Positions 12,460 to 23,235 of a stretch of DNA of 64,000 nucleotides are shown here, in pieces. Source of the stretch: Diphasiastrum complanatum (Eukaryota; Streptophyta; Lycopodiopsida; Lycopodiales; Lycopodiaceae). The stretch is taken from contig CM055108.1 of assembly GCA_029204225.1 (NCBI GenBank), positions 11,067,782-11,131,781 on the forward strand, in the 5' to 3' direction. The translations under genes were made by a program, and so were the position numbers. Within the stretch, counting starts at the first letter, position 1. Every line of letters starts with the position of its first letter. The notes beneath the pieces were generated by a model. It was not told the origin of the DNA. It saw only the letters and a program-made list of their open reading frames with translations, and did not search any database.

Positions 12460-12740
12460 AAGTTGAGGGTGATGTCTTCGATGGAAGAGGAGATGACTGC
12501 TACTGCTTTGTCGTTCTTCTCTTTCCATTCTCGAAGTTCTTTGTCACTGCTAGTTGGCATCTCTTCGGTGCCGTCCACCCAGGGCCATAATGCTTCTCCC
12601 CTCAGTATGAGTGAAGTCAGACCAAGAAATTCGACCCGTCTACTTCAAGAACTATGCAAATCTTTGAGTGAATGCTGTTGATAGAAGCCATAGTTTCTGT
12701 AACTAGGCTCTAAGAACTTTCAAGTATGATGAACCTCGAT

Positions 12741-12853
12741 GCTCTGATACCACTTATGTGAATCCAATCTGGCTCTAATACCACTGTTGTGATGAAAGGC
12801 AATGTCGCTCTGATACCACTTATATGATGAAAGACAATATCGCTCTAATACCA
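12741..12853 (-). other. Four tandem primer-binding sites
   Basis: On the minus strand TGGTATYAGAGC occurs four times, at 12741-12752, 12772-12783, 12807-12818 and 12842-12853, with alternating C and T at the variable base. Each is preceded (minus sense) by a short LTR-end-like segment and AG. The copy next to the probable LTR (starting 12855 on the plus strand) is the expected place; the other three are extra, between it and gag. Confidence 0.85.
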
Positions 12854-12854
12854 C

Positions 12855-13800
12855 TGATGTGAATCCGATGACCAAATGTTCGCTATGTAGGAGAAGTCGA
12901 ACAATCATGATTCACTCAGTGCAAAGTTCAGATGGAGCCAATTTGTCCAGTTGAAGCTACTGTTTCATTCTGCAATCAGACATCCTCCGAACTACAGATA
13001 GCTACTGCTTATCTGTTGTTGATTTATGAACAGTAAAAAATATCTAATGATAGTAAATATATCTCCTATTATCAATCAAGCATCATCAAACATTCAAAGA
13101 TTACACATGATAAAGCATAATGCTGCAACTTGTCTATATTATCAAAATCAAGTATACAACCACAATTTCTTTGAGTGCTGTATGCTTCCTAGATCAGCAT
13201 GTCGACGTAAGAGAGGTGTTCTCTCTCATGAAAGTCTAGCTACTGCTAATTCTTTGTATTTTGTAACTAGCTACTGCTCGTTACATCTCCATATGTATTT
13301 TCTTCTCATGATGATCAAATACATATATCATGCCAGGTGAGATTACAAGACTAATTTACTGATTGTTACAAGAGAGGTTTAAGCTAGACCATGTCTCTTT
13401 CCTATACGTCGCCCTACGACTGAATGTGAAGATTAAAACTTTCACACTTGTCGAGCAGAGGTCCTGATAGTTCGGCCTTGCCTGACAATGTGTGCTGATC
13501 CTTACTTCTTGTTCAAGTTTTGGTGACTGCTCAATGCGTCGGCATGTTCCAATATGTTGGTCACTTCGAAGCCTTGGTGCCTTGGCTTTGTTAATGATTT
13601 CAGCTAAGTCGATGAAGAATGCGAAGGTCTTCACAAAATTGATACTCAGAAAAATAAGCTAAGTGTCGGCTTTTTCGGGATTATGCAAATTGTGCAAAAA
13701 AAAGTCCAAATATGCAGACTATGCAAAATCTAGTTCAAAATATGTAGCAGTCTAAAATGCAAGAAAAACTACTAAAGCTTTAAAATAGAATCTTAAGGTT
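12855..13800 (-). other. Probable LTR and unassigned DNA
   Basis: Directly outside the PBS array a sequence starts TGATGTGAATCC, as expected for the 5' LTR of the minus-strand remnant, but no second copy exists in the window and the outer end cannot be fixed. The minus-strand reading at 13356-13634 (92 codons) has no motif I recognise. From 13640 to 13800 there is only AT-rich DNA with repeated TATGCAAA-type words. Confidence 0.4.
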
Positions 13801-13803
13801 TCT

Positions 13804-14411
13804 TCATATACATTCTTCATCATCTGTATCAACAAGATCTTCATCATCTATATAATGACCTCCAACAAACACAGAGTCATATGTAAACTCCATTATTGGA
13901 GGAGCATACAATCCCATCCAAGATTGGAGTCCAGTAGATTCTTTCTCTAAAGGAATGTTTTGGAGGTGCCCACGTACATCCGTGATTGCCCTCTCTAGAG
14001 ATTCCTCGCCGGTTGGGAGAATTTCATCTTCTTCTAAATCGACACCGGGAACAAGGTCATCAACTTCAAAATCTACAATATCTGAAAATTTTGATCTTGC
14101 CGCTGATAGAAAACACAGGACCTTGTCCTTCCTATAATCAAAAAAATTGCACAAATCTGTAGTCGTAATAAACACATCATCATTTATGTAATATTTAGGA
14201 GCATAAAAAAGAATTTATTGTCTACTATAATGGAACTCTCCTTTGACTTAGAAGAATTGGAAACAATGTATGCTTCCTGAAGAGCTCCAAAATCTATGTT
14301 CATATAACTATTATCGCCCTCCGATGTGCCGATGAGAACAAGGCTAGTTTCCAGGCAGGGTGGGTCGTGTGTTGAGCTAGAACTTTCAACAGATTTGCTC
14401 TTCAACATCAA
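13804..14411 (-). pseudogene. Unidentified acidic coding-like segment
   Basis: Two minus-strand readings, 14411-14184 (75 codons) and 14175-13804 (123 codons), run into each other with a one-base shift near 14200, giving about 190 residues of good codon texture. The C-terminal part is acidic, ending in a DDED and DTDDEE stretch. Upstream in minus sense (about 14500) a Cys-rich segment with CNVCRQKC can be read. I do not recognise the family. It is not gag, protease, integrase or RT. It may be a captured host exon or part of an older element broken by elements E and F. Confidence 0.4.
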
Positions 14412-14576
14412 GTATCACAAGGATTAGAAGAGTATAAATCCAGTTTCGTACTCTATAAATCTACATTTTTGCCTACAAACATTACAATTTGTAGAATGCT
14501 TGAACTACTCAGCAAGCTTGGTGTTCATCCTATCAAGCCTCTGTTTATGGGAGGGGATGTGAAAGATTTGGGATTC

Positions 14577-15340
14577 TTGTAGCACTCACTTGCAAAGTGT
14601 CCTTTGATGCCACGATAGAAGCACTTGAGCTTTGATCTATCCTTCTTTTTGCCACTTGAAGAAGCATCCACTTGATCTTGCCCTTTAGACCACTTGCTTT
14701 TGCTTTTGCCCTTGAATTTGCCCTTTGTGAACAAAGCCTCCTCTTGAAGTGTTGATGTAGATCCACTTCTTGCTTGAAGCCTATATTCTTCATTGATTAG
14801 GATAAAGTCTTTTGAATAGCAATACTTTGAACAATGTTAGCATGAGCATCCAACAAACCATTAAGAATCACTTGAACAAGCTCTCCTTCCTTAATGCTCT
14901 CATCAATGCAAGCCAACTCATCATTCAAAATCTTGATCAACCTATGATTTATCCTCAATATAATGACTCTTGACACTTCCTAATATTGAAACACACTCAA
15001 ATGAAATCTCTATCACTATCTAGATATCCAATCAAAATTAGAGTTTTGACAATATTACAAAAAATTGATTATTCCAAATCTACATGCAAATGCTGAAAAT
15101 TTGATATGCATGCTATTAGACACCACTTAGGGTGATCCAATGATCCAAAAATTGGCCAAATCCAACATGTGAGTTCAAAACTCAGAATTTATCAAGTTGA
15201 TAAACCTATATAGGGTTTTGATCTACAAAAGATCCAATCTACAAATGCAAGAAACTCGATTTTGGTGTAGAATCCTCTCTAGCATGCTCTAGCCTTGATA
15301 TCTTCACCAAATCATTGATGGATATGATTTCCTCCTTCAT
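14577..15340 (-). pseudogene. Decayed copia gag of element E
   Basis: The minus strand at 14793-14577 reads a basic Lys/Ser-rich linker and a knuckle CFYRGIKGHFASEC in which the second Cys has become Arg. This is close to the intact CFFCGKKGHFASEC of element F. Upstream to about 15340, fragments of gag with stops can be read in several frames. It belongs to the same broad group as F, G and H and has no function. Confidence 0.7.
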
Positions 15341-15354
15341 AATCTGAAACACAA

Positions 15355-15366
15355 GCTCCGATACCA
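15355..15366 (-). other. Primer-binding site, element E
   Basis: Reverse complement reads TGGTATCGGAGC, one base off the standard site, directly abutting the LTR. Confidence 0.8.
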
Positions 15367-16009
15367 TGTGAAAGATTTGGGATCAATTCAGATCCAAATC
15401 ATCTAAGGATTTTTGGTTACAAAACAAGATACTCCACCAATCCTGCCAATGTAGAAACATTGGCATCTACACGAAAATAGAATGCAAACTCTAATAGAAC
15501 TTGATCAGACGTGAATCAAATCATAAAGTACTATTGTTTTTTGTACAAAACCAGTAAGCTACTATATTTCACATGTGTGGATCCAAAAATAATAGATATA
15601 GATCATTCTACACATAGAATTGCAAGCAATCACAAGTATAGTGCACCAATGGATAGTAAAACCCAAGAGAACCATGTATAAGCATGAAATGAGATAGAGA
15701 AGAGAGAAGATATGTCTCTCCATGAGTTATGTCCTTTTATAGTAGGTCCAAACCCTATTTGGCCACTTGGCTTTTCCTCCAAAATGTAAACCCTACTATT
15801 TTGGGTCTAGATTCAATGTACCCAACATTTAAATTTGAATCTACTCAAACTCGACTTCTGACTTTCCTACACTTTCAAAAAGTGTCTATTCAAGTGAAAT
15901 TTAGACTAATGAACTTTTAAAAGTCAAACTCTAAGTCTAATATAAAGTTGGTCTCAATTTGCCAAATATAGAATTGTAGCAAATATGACTAAACTAGTTG
16001 AATCTTTCA
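15367..16009 (-). repeat. LTR of element E
   Basis: Plus strand starts TGTGAAAGATT and ends AATCTTTCA, a good terminal inverted repeat. It has no long ORF and contains the palindromic word CACATGTG. A truncated relative lies at 10617-10880. Confidence 0.8.
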
Positions 16010-16077
16010 TGGGGGATAGAACGTACAGGGTTATTAAAATGCATGAACAATAAGGCATTAAAAGAAACAATAGGAAA

Positions 16078-16525
16078 TGTTAGAATTTAGCAATATTCAC
16101 ATGGTTTTTGATGTATATTAGACATCTATGTGGATCCACACGTGTGAGGACCTGTCCACACGTGTGAAATGACACTTGTAATATTCAGATCCATTTTGAT
16201 TAGCTTTCATTTGAGTCTAATCTGACATCTCCTAAATTATAGGAGTTAGGTCCTAGATTGAAGGTCAACATAAACCACCAATGGATGATGTGGCAAACTT
16301 GATAGATCTTATCCAAAGTGGATATGGATGAGTACAATGAGCTGTCCCACATGTGCTGGATGCAACTTAGAGAGAGATTATGATGATTTTGTACTTGATC
16401 CATGATGGATCCATTATTGAGCTAATGATGAGAAACATTGGTTTGTGAAGCCATCTTGGAGTTTACACTCTCTTAAGCACTTTCTTTGTGGATGAATGCT
16501 AAGTAAATGTTTAGTAAACTATTTC
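16078..16525 (+). repeat. 5' LTR of element F
   Basis: Starts TGTTAGAATTTAGC and matches 20519-20977. The last bases are missing compared with the 3' copy, consistent with the deletion that removed the PBS. It contains the palindrome CACACGTGTG twice. Confidence 0.85.
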
Positions 16526-16526
16526 A

Positions 16527-19500
16527 ATTGAAGCCTATCTTCTTGAGGCTAGTGAAAGGCTAAATTCTAATAATTATTCAACTTGGAAAGTAAGAATGGA
16601 GTCTCTACTTGTGCTCCAAGATATGTATGATCTTGTCATAGGAGAGGAAGAAGAACCTCAAGGAGGGCAAGATCTAGTGAGGTACAAAAAGAGAGCTAGA
16701 CTAGCATTACATTGCTTGAAAATGAATGTTAGTAATGAACTTCTAAAGGAAGTGGCATCTTGTACCTTGGCTAAGGAGGCATGGGACTACCTTAAAGGGA
16801 TTTATGAATCCAAAATTACCTCTAGAGTGCTTATGCCATTAGAAACAAAATTCTTCAAAGCATTAGACGGAGTGAAGAGAGTGCAAGAGTATGTCTTGAG
16901 AATAAAATCTCTCAACAAAGAACTTTCCATCATTAGTGAGGGTATTCATGATGATGAACTTGTTCAAATCATTTTGAATGGTCTTGGAGATGAGTTCTCC
17001 GATCTTGTACAAAGCTTTGCTATTCGAGATGCACTACCTTCCATTGACAAGCTCCATAGTGTGCTTGTGGCCGAGGAGAGTAGGATCCTTCATGTCAAGC
17101 AAAGGATTGGATCCTTGAAGTTGCATGATGGTGATGAGAAGGCCAACTTCTCAAGCAAGGGAAAGGCAAAGTCAAAGAAGAAGATCCAACACAAGGAGAC
17201 CAAGAATGATGATCAACCATCAAGCTCCAAAGGTGAAAAGAAGAACAAAGCCAAGCTCAAGTGCTTCTTTTGTGGAAAGAAGGGGCACTTTGCATCCGAG
17301 TGTTTTAAGAAGAAGAATGCACAAGGAGAGAGCATACAAGGCAACCTCACTCTTGAGGAAGATGAGGATGAAGTGGATTCATCCTTAATGGCCTCTATAT
17401 CAACATCCAAGGGCTACTCCAATGACCCATGGTGGATTGATAGTGGGGCTAGTTCCCACATGACATTCCAAAAGGATTTTTTCTCAACTCTTGTACCTTT
17501 TGTAGGTTGTAAAAAGTCTATTCTAACAGCAAGTGATCAAGAATGTAGAATAGATGGAGTGGGAACTTTTCCCTTAAGTCTTGGATCCTCTAAAAGAGTA
17601 GATCCTGATAATGTATTCTATGTTCCTACACTCACTAAGAATTTCTTAAGTGTAGGACAATTGATGGATGATGGCTTAGATGTCCATTTTAAGCAAGGTG
17701 TTTGCTCCATATTGATGAATAATACTTGCATTGTAAATGGATTCAATCAAGGAAGGCTTTTTAAGCTAGATGCTAATGTTTTTCTTGGAAGTGTGAACAT
17801 GGTGAAGGAGGAGCTCAATCAAGTGGAGCTTTGGCATAAGAGGTTGGGCCATCCCAACTTCAAATCTATGGAGATGCTATGCACCAAGAATATTGCTCTT
17901 GGCCTTCCAAAGACACTCTCAAAGTGTGGAAAAGTTGTGAAGCTTGTAGCCTCTCAAAGGCACAAAAGCTACCTTTTGATATCTCTTCCACTAGATCTAC
18001 AAAAGCATTAGATCTTATTCATAGTGATGTGCACTCTTTTTCTCAAGAATCTAATGGAGGTGCATCTATGTATATATCTTTTATTGATGATTACTCTAGA
18101 TACACTTGGATTGAACTCTAGTTGAAAATCAAATTGATGCTAGAATTAAAGTATTGAGGAGTGATAATGGTGGAGAGTATATCTCCACCAAGATGATAGA
18201 GTTTTGTTAATCCAATGGCATTAAGAGAGGACTTACATGTACTTATAGTCCTCAAAAAAATGGTATAGCTGAGAGGATGAATAGAACACTTTGTGAGTGT
18301 GCTAAGGCTTTGAGGTTAGATGCATCTCTACCTAAGTCCTTTTGGGGAGAGGCTATTATTTGTGCAACTTATTTGTGTAATTGATTGCCATGTAAGCCCA
18401 TTGGAGGCATAACATCTTATGAGGCTCTATTTTGTAAGAAGTCCAATCTTAAAGATCTAAGAATTTTTGGATCTACTTGCTATGTTTTTCAAGCATTAGA
18501 TACAAGAAAAAAGGATGATCCTACTTCTATAAAGGGGATCTTTGTTGGTTATGCTGAAAATAGCAAAGGATATAGAGTCTATAATCCAATCACTAAAAAG
18601 ATTTTAGTGAGTAGAGATGTTACTTTTGATGAAGGTAACTACTATCAGTTGAATGAGAAAGCTTCTAATCCATCTTATGTCAAGGATCTTGTAAGGTTTG
18701 AGGAGGAGCCTACATGTGATCAAGATCTTGAAGATCCATCTCAAGATCTGAGGACTCCAAGGAGATCTACAAGAAGGAAGGCCGAGCCCTCAAGGCTCAC
18801 CTATGTTGACAAAGGTGAACAAAGGGAAGATCTACATTCACTTACCTCTTACACTTTTCTAACTTCTATGTTTGATGAGCCAAGTTGCTATGAAGAAGCT
18901 CTTGAGTCACAATAATGCTTCTTGGTTTCCAAGGGGAGGCTCGAACCTGGGACCAAAGAAACTTTGGATGCCAAGCTAACCAGTTGAGCCAACCCCATTG
19001 AGTCACAATAATGGAGGGATGCCATGCAAAAGGAGTATGATGCTCTTATGGAGAATCATACATGGAAGCTTGTGGATCTTCCTCATGGAAGAAATCCACT
19101 TGAGTGCAAATGGATCTATAGGTTGAAGTACAATCAAGATGGGAGCATCAACAAACACAAGGCAAGGCTAGTGGCAAAGGGGTTCTTGCAAACCAAGGGA
19201 GTAGATTTTGATGAAACTTTTGCTCCTATTGCTAAGCTAGTTTCCATAAGGTTGATTATTTCTCTTGAAACTACTTTCAATTGGCCTCTATTTCAACTTG
19301 ATGTGACTAATGCTTTTCTCAATGAATATTTGGAAGAGGAGATTTTCATGAGGCAACCCGAGGGCTTCATCAAAGAAGATCAAGAGGAAAAAGTGTGTTT
19401 GTTGCTAAGAAACCTTTATGGGAATAAGCAAGCACCTAGAGCTTGGTACTCTAGGTTGAATACTTTCTTGAACTCTATTAAGTTTGTTGTAAGTGCTTAT

Positions 19501-20460
19501 GATCCTTCTTTGTACTTAAGATTCAATGATGGTAAGATCATCATTCTCATTTTGTATGTTGATGACATTATCCTTAGTGGAAATGATCATGTTGATATAT
19601 AGGAAGTGAAAGTAGCATTGTTTAAGGAGTTTAATATGGTGGATCTTGGTAATCTTCATTTCATATTAGGAATAGAAGTTTCAAGAGGCAAGGATTTGAG
19701 TTTTATTTGTCAATCCAAATATGCTACTTCTATCTTAGAAAAGTTTGAAATGAAATATTGTAAAGGAGTAGAAACTCCTATGGAGCAAAATGTAAAAGTT
19801 TCCAATAGTGATGATGAAGCATCCTTTGAGAACATCACACTATATAGGAGACTTTAGGCTCCTTGATCTATCTTACTATAACTAGGCCTGATCTAAGTTA
19901 TAGTGTAGGTAAACTAAGCCAATCTATGCAAAATCCATTGGTTTGTCATTGGAAAAATGCAAAAACGGTGTTGAGGTACATCTCGGCCACCAAGAACTTT
20001 GGATGGATCTAATCTAGGGAATATTCGGATGCTGATTTGGTAGGTGATAAGGTGGATAAGAGGTCCACAAGTGCTTTTCTTACCTTCCTTTGCAATGGCA
20101 TAGTGTCCTTGGCTTTCCAAAAAGCAAGATGCTATTTCTCTACCTTCAACCGAATCAGAATACAAAGCACTAACATCCACAACAAAGGAGATCCTATGGT
20201 TGAAGAGGCTTTTGGTGGAGTTGCAAGTCATGGAGGCCAAGGAGCAGCCAATAATATTTTGTGACAACCAATCAAATTAAGCATTAGCAACCAATCCCAC
20301 ATTCCATGCAAGGAGAAAGCACATAGAGATTGCTCACCATTTTGTGAGGGAAAAGGTTCAAGCAAAGGAGATCAAGCTGCATCATGTGTCTTCTTCAGAT
20401 TGCCTTGCTGATCTACTCACTAAAGCCTTGCCAAAGACTTCATTTATCAAGTTAAGATCA
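16527..20460 (+). pseudogene. Copia gag-pol of element F
   Basis: Gag is open from 16527 (first Met 16596) through the knuckle CFFCGKKGHFASEC near 17260 to the protease box DSGASSHM near 17440 and the integrase zinc region WHKRLGHPN near 17830. A +1 shift near 17930 moves integrase (CEAC, HSDVHSF, FIDDYSRYTW) to another frame, and stops or a deletion lie near 18118-18210. The integrase C-terminal part and linker read 18385-18915. After the SINE, RT is open 19024-19602 with LYVDDIILSG; a stop follows, then DLGNLHFILG and a decayed RNase H to about 20450. Inactive, but RT and gag cores are well kept. Confidence 0.9.
18918..18997 (-). mobile_element. 80-bp tRNA-like SINE, copy 1
   Basis: An 80-bp insert in the linker-RT region of F, flanked by the perfect 16-bp direct repeat TTGAGTCACAATAATG (18902-18917 and 18998-19013). 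Read on the minus strand it has an A-box-like TGGCTCAACTGG and a B-box GGTTCGAGCC spaced as in a tRNA gene, and ends AACCAAGAAG. It has no tRNA-unrelated body and no A-tail. A second copy with the same ends is at 34079-34156. Long target duplications plus internal pol III boxes point to LINE-mobilised retroposition. It is not a working tRNA because the T stem does not pair. Confidence 0.8.
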
Positions 20461-20509
20461 GCCTTAGGAGTTGTAGATAGATGTACTATAGTTGTATCAT
20501 GTAAAAGTT

Positions 20510-20518
20510 GAGGAGGAG
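20510..20518 (+). other. Polypurine tract, element F
   Basis: GAGGAGGAG immediately before the TG of the 3' LTR, the expected plus-strand primer position. Confidence 0.8.
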
Positions 20519-20987
20519 TGTTAGAATTTAGCAATTTTCACATGGTTTTTGATGTATATTAGACATCTATGTGGATCCACATGTGTGAGGACCTGTCCAC
20601 ACGTGTGAAATGACACTTGTGATATTTAGGTCCATTTTGATTAGCTTTCATTTGAGTCTAATATGACATCTCCTTAATAATAGCAGTTAGGTCCTAGATT
20701 GTAGGAATCTAGAAGGTCAACACAAACCACCGATGGATGATGTGGCAAACTTGATAGATCTTATCCAAAGTGGATATGGATGAGTACAATGAGTTGTCCC
20801 ACACGTGCTAGATGCAGCTTAGAGAGAGATTATGATGATTTTGTACTTGATCCGTGATGGATCCATTATTGAGCTAATGATGAGAAACATTGGTTTGTGA
20901 AGCAATCTTGGAGTTTACACTCTCTTAAGCACTTTCTTCGTGGATGAATGCTAAGTAAATGTTTAGTAAACTATTTCTCTGTTATCA
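20519..20987 (+). repeat. 3' LTR of element F
   Basis: Starts TGTTAGAATTTAGC. It carries a 12-base extra segment near 20703 compared with the 5' copy and is taken to end at GTTATCA. Scattered differences from the 5' LTR show it is not recent. Confidence 0.8.
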
Positions 20988-21519
20988 GGCCATACAATAG
21001 TTGTACTTCACACATGTGAAGCCATGGGTTATCATTTTTTGAATGTTCTTGCTTGGAAACACAAAGATTGTCAAGTAGAAGCTAAATTTGGAAGCTAGTC
21101 TTGATATAGATCAAGATCCCAAGCTACCAGTCACTCTTTGTGATCATTTGTAGATCAAATTCAGTCCTTTACTCTAAATTTTGACAGAAATTCATCCAAA
21201 AATAAGAATTTTGTAATTGATTGAGACTTTTAACCACAAAAATATGACTAACTTTATTAAAAAAAAAGAGTTCGATAGCATTTACAAATTGAACAAAAAA
21301 AATTGAAAAAAAATATGAAAAAATTTGAATACTTCAAACGATTTGTAATTTTTGTAGCATAAATTGAATATCCTAATGAATAATTGCTACAATGGAAAGA
21401 AAATAACTTTAATTATCAGATTTCCATACAAAGTATTGAAAAGAAAATTACAACTAATGAGAAAATCAAACCTTATTGAACTCAGTAAAATTCATTGTGA
21501 AAGCGAGTGCTTTAAACAT
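20988..21519. other. AT-rich intergenic DNA
   Basis: No coding sequence is supported. The short reading at 21364-21552 is AT-biased and has no motif. Confidence 0.6.
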
Positions 21520-21985
21520 AAATTTGATACGGCGTATCAAAATTTGTGTTAAACATAATCAAAATAAATAATACTTCTCATATAATGATAGGTATAACCG
21601 AATTTTCAATACAACGTATCAAAACATCGTTTAACATTTCTTATTTAAGGTCATTATAAAAGAATTTGATACATCTTATCAAAATTTGATCTATGTCAAA
21701 ATTTGATGCACGTTGTCAATACCTTTCTTTCAGAATTTTTTTTTATAATTTTAAAAAAAAATATGATACACCGTATTGAGTTGATGTGTCCAACTCTATA
21801 TGACGCATCATATTTTATAGTAAATTTTATTATTTATTATTATTTTTATTATAAAATCTGATGCACTATATCGAGTTGGTGTTTCAACCGATACATTGTA
21901 TCGAGTTGAAGCACCACCTGGATACATTGTATCTAGTTGGTGCTCCAACTCGATACATTGCATCAAGTTGGAGCATCTTCTCCCA
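21520..21985. repeat. Nested GATAC palindrome cluster
   Basis: About a dozen variants of GATACA-N-TGTATC, many followed by GAGTTGG and GCTCCAAC words in alternating orientation. Two clear hairpins are 21878-21915 (11-bp arms with one G-T type mismatch around a near-palindromic core) and 21942-21974 (9-bp perfect arms GCTCCAACT/AGTTGGAGC). It has no coding potential and its origin is unknown. Confidence 0.65.
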
Positions 21986-23235
21986 TGGTTTTTATAGAAA
22001 ATTTTAGGTAGTCTATTTATTTTATCGGAGTATCAACTAATTTAGTATCATGCTTACATTCTAATGGCTTTAGCACTTGAAATGGTTGAGCTACTAAAGC
22101 TACCTTTGATTAATGTGTCAATTTATATTGTTTTTTTGAAAAGTTTAGTTATAACGAGAGGGAGTGTTTTCATTTACTAATGATCAAAGCTAAAGGATCT
22201 ATTAATAGTAATGCATATTATTCCAGGAAACCCTGGCTAAGAAAGGCCAACAAATTGACTGTAGAAGAGACTGTATCTTGTTATGTCCTCTTGGCAAATA
22301 AATAGGATATAACAATAACGTTGCTATCCAAATCCAAATATATTCCAAACTTCTACTTGCAGAGTCTTGTATTTATTGTTATTTGTTTTGGTCTAGTAAT
22401 CTTAATATTTAGCACACATCTACAACTTTTTGCGGCAAAGAAAAAATAGAAAAATTATATTACTATGCAATTGAGAATAAAATAGAGCTTCCATAACACT
22501 AAAATGTTACACTTGTCTAGGCTATGACTATTTTGAAAAATATTTGAAAATATTACATATAATGCTTAGTTGGTGCAATTTTTATGTGCATTCTTTAGAC
22601 TGCTTAACAAGCAGAATGGGCGGAGACCCACAGTTTTCAACAAAGCCATTTCTACAACATCTCCAAGATCTTCTTTGTGGTTCACGGGGGATACAGATGG
22701 CTACGAGAGTGAAAATTCCATGTAAATTTTTTTGTATGTATTGGTATTAGTGTAAGAAACATAAATATCTAGACATTTTGGGAAAGAATATCGTTTAATT
22801 TTGTAAAATACATAAAATCAAGACATTATTGTGTATAGTTTATTGTGTCAAAATGCATGTTTTTGAAAATAGAGCAAATTTTAATATGTTTCAATTTTTT
22901 GTTATTTTATTTTAAATTTCATTAAGAAAAACCATGTCTGTTTTAAAGCTCAAAAATCCTAAAGATGTGCAAAATCACCTTTTTTTGGTCATTTTTCAGA
23001 CATGTTTTATGTGTGCGCAAGGTGTTTTTGAAAAGCACCCTAATTCAAGACACATTTTGAGGAAATTTAGGGGAATATTTCAAAAGCTTCTCTTTTGGTT
23101 GCAAAGTTTCTCATTCGACTCGCAATGATGTTGATTGATTTTCTTATAGTTTTTGCCTAGTGACTGCAACAACTCTGAGGTGTACATATTTCGACAAGAG
23201 TTGATTTTGAGCATCTTGGCAAGGTCGATACATAT
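21986..23235. other. Intergenic DNA without recognisable gene
   Basis: Several readings of 60-70 codons exist (for instance 22544-22750 and 22934-23128) but none shows a known motif or a partner exon. The 22600-22700 stretch is less AT-rich and could be a gene fragment; this is not supported further. Confidence 0.5.

Larger units (their letters stand above)
10251..12691 (-). pseudogene. Minus-strand copia remnant, gag to RT start
   Basis: Read on the minus strand, gag starts at ATG 12691 and runs to 12465, is interrupted by a solo LTR, and resumes at 11511-11190. It joins directly, without knuckles or protease, to the integrase start (GKMSHTPL, HSDICGPF) at about 11080-10887. After an LTR fragment the linker and RT N-terminus (CKWIYK near 10280) follow, ending at the junction with element B. 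Several stops are present. It is a relative of the A/B family that has lost zinc finger, protease, most of integrase and nearly all RT. Confidence 0.8.
14558..16011 (-). mobile_element. Gag-only copia deletion derivative E
   Basis: Minus-strand element with an LTR (15367-16009), a PBS and a decayed gag, but no protease, integrase or RT. The inner limit at 14558-14575 is an 18-bp copy of the LTR terminus (TGTGAAAGATTTGGGAT plus one base), joined directly to the gag knuckle region. This suggests that one deletion removed everything from gag to near the end of the 3' LTR. GGGGA occurs at 14553-14557 and 16012-16016, a possible target duplication, if the last two LTR bases are mutated from CA to TG. 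Confidence 0.55.
16078..20987 (+). mobile_element. Ty1/copia retrotransposon F, defective
   Basis: Two related LTRs, a PPT, and copia domains gag-protease-integrase-RT-RNase H in order on the plus strand. The PBS and the first gag codons are missing: the 5' LTR passes directly into gag codons at 16527. Frameshifts and stops break integrase and RNase H, and a SINE sits between integrase and RT. Left flank GGAAA and right flank GGCCA do not match well, so no target duplication is claimed. Closest relatives in the window are G and H. Confidence 0.88.

Noticed and set aside
18918-18997. A functional tRNA gene
   Set aside because: A and B boxes are present, but the T and acceptor stems do not pair properly, and the target duplications show it is a retroposed copy.
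16073-20992. Target duplication of element F (GGAAA versus GGCCA)
   Set aside because: Only three of five bases agree and the exact LTR end is uncertain.
21520-21985. CRISPR array
   Set aside because: Repeats are degenerate and alternate in orientation with no uniform spacers, and the DNA is plant nuclear.
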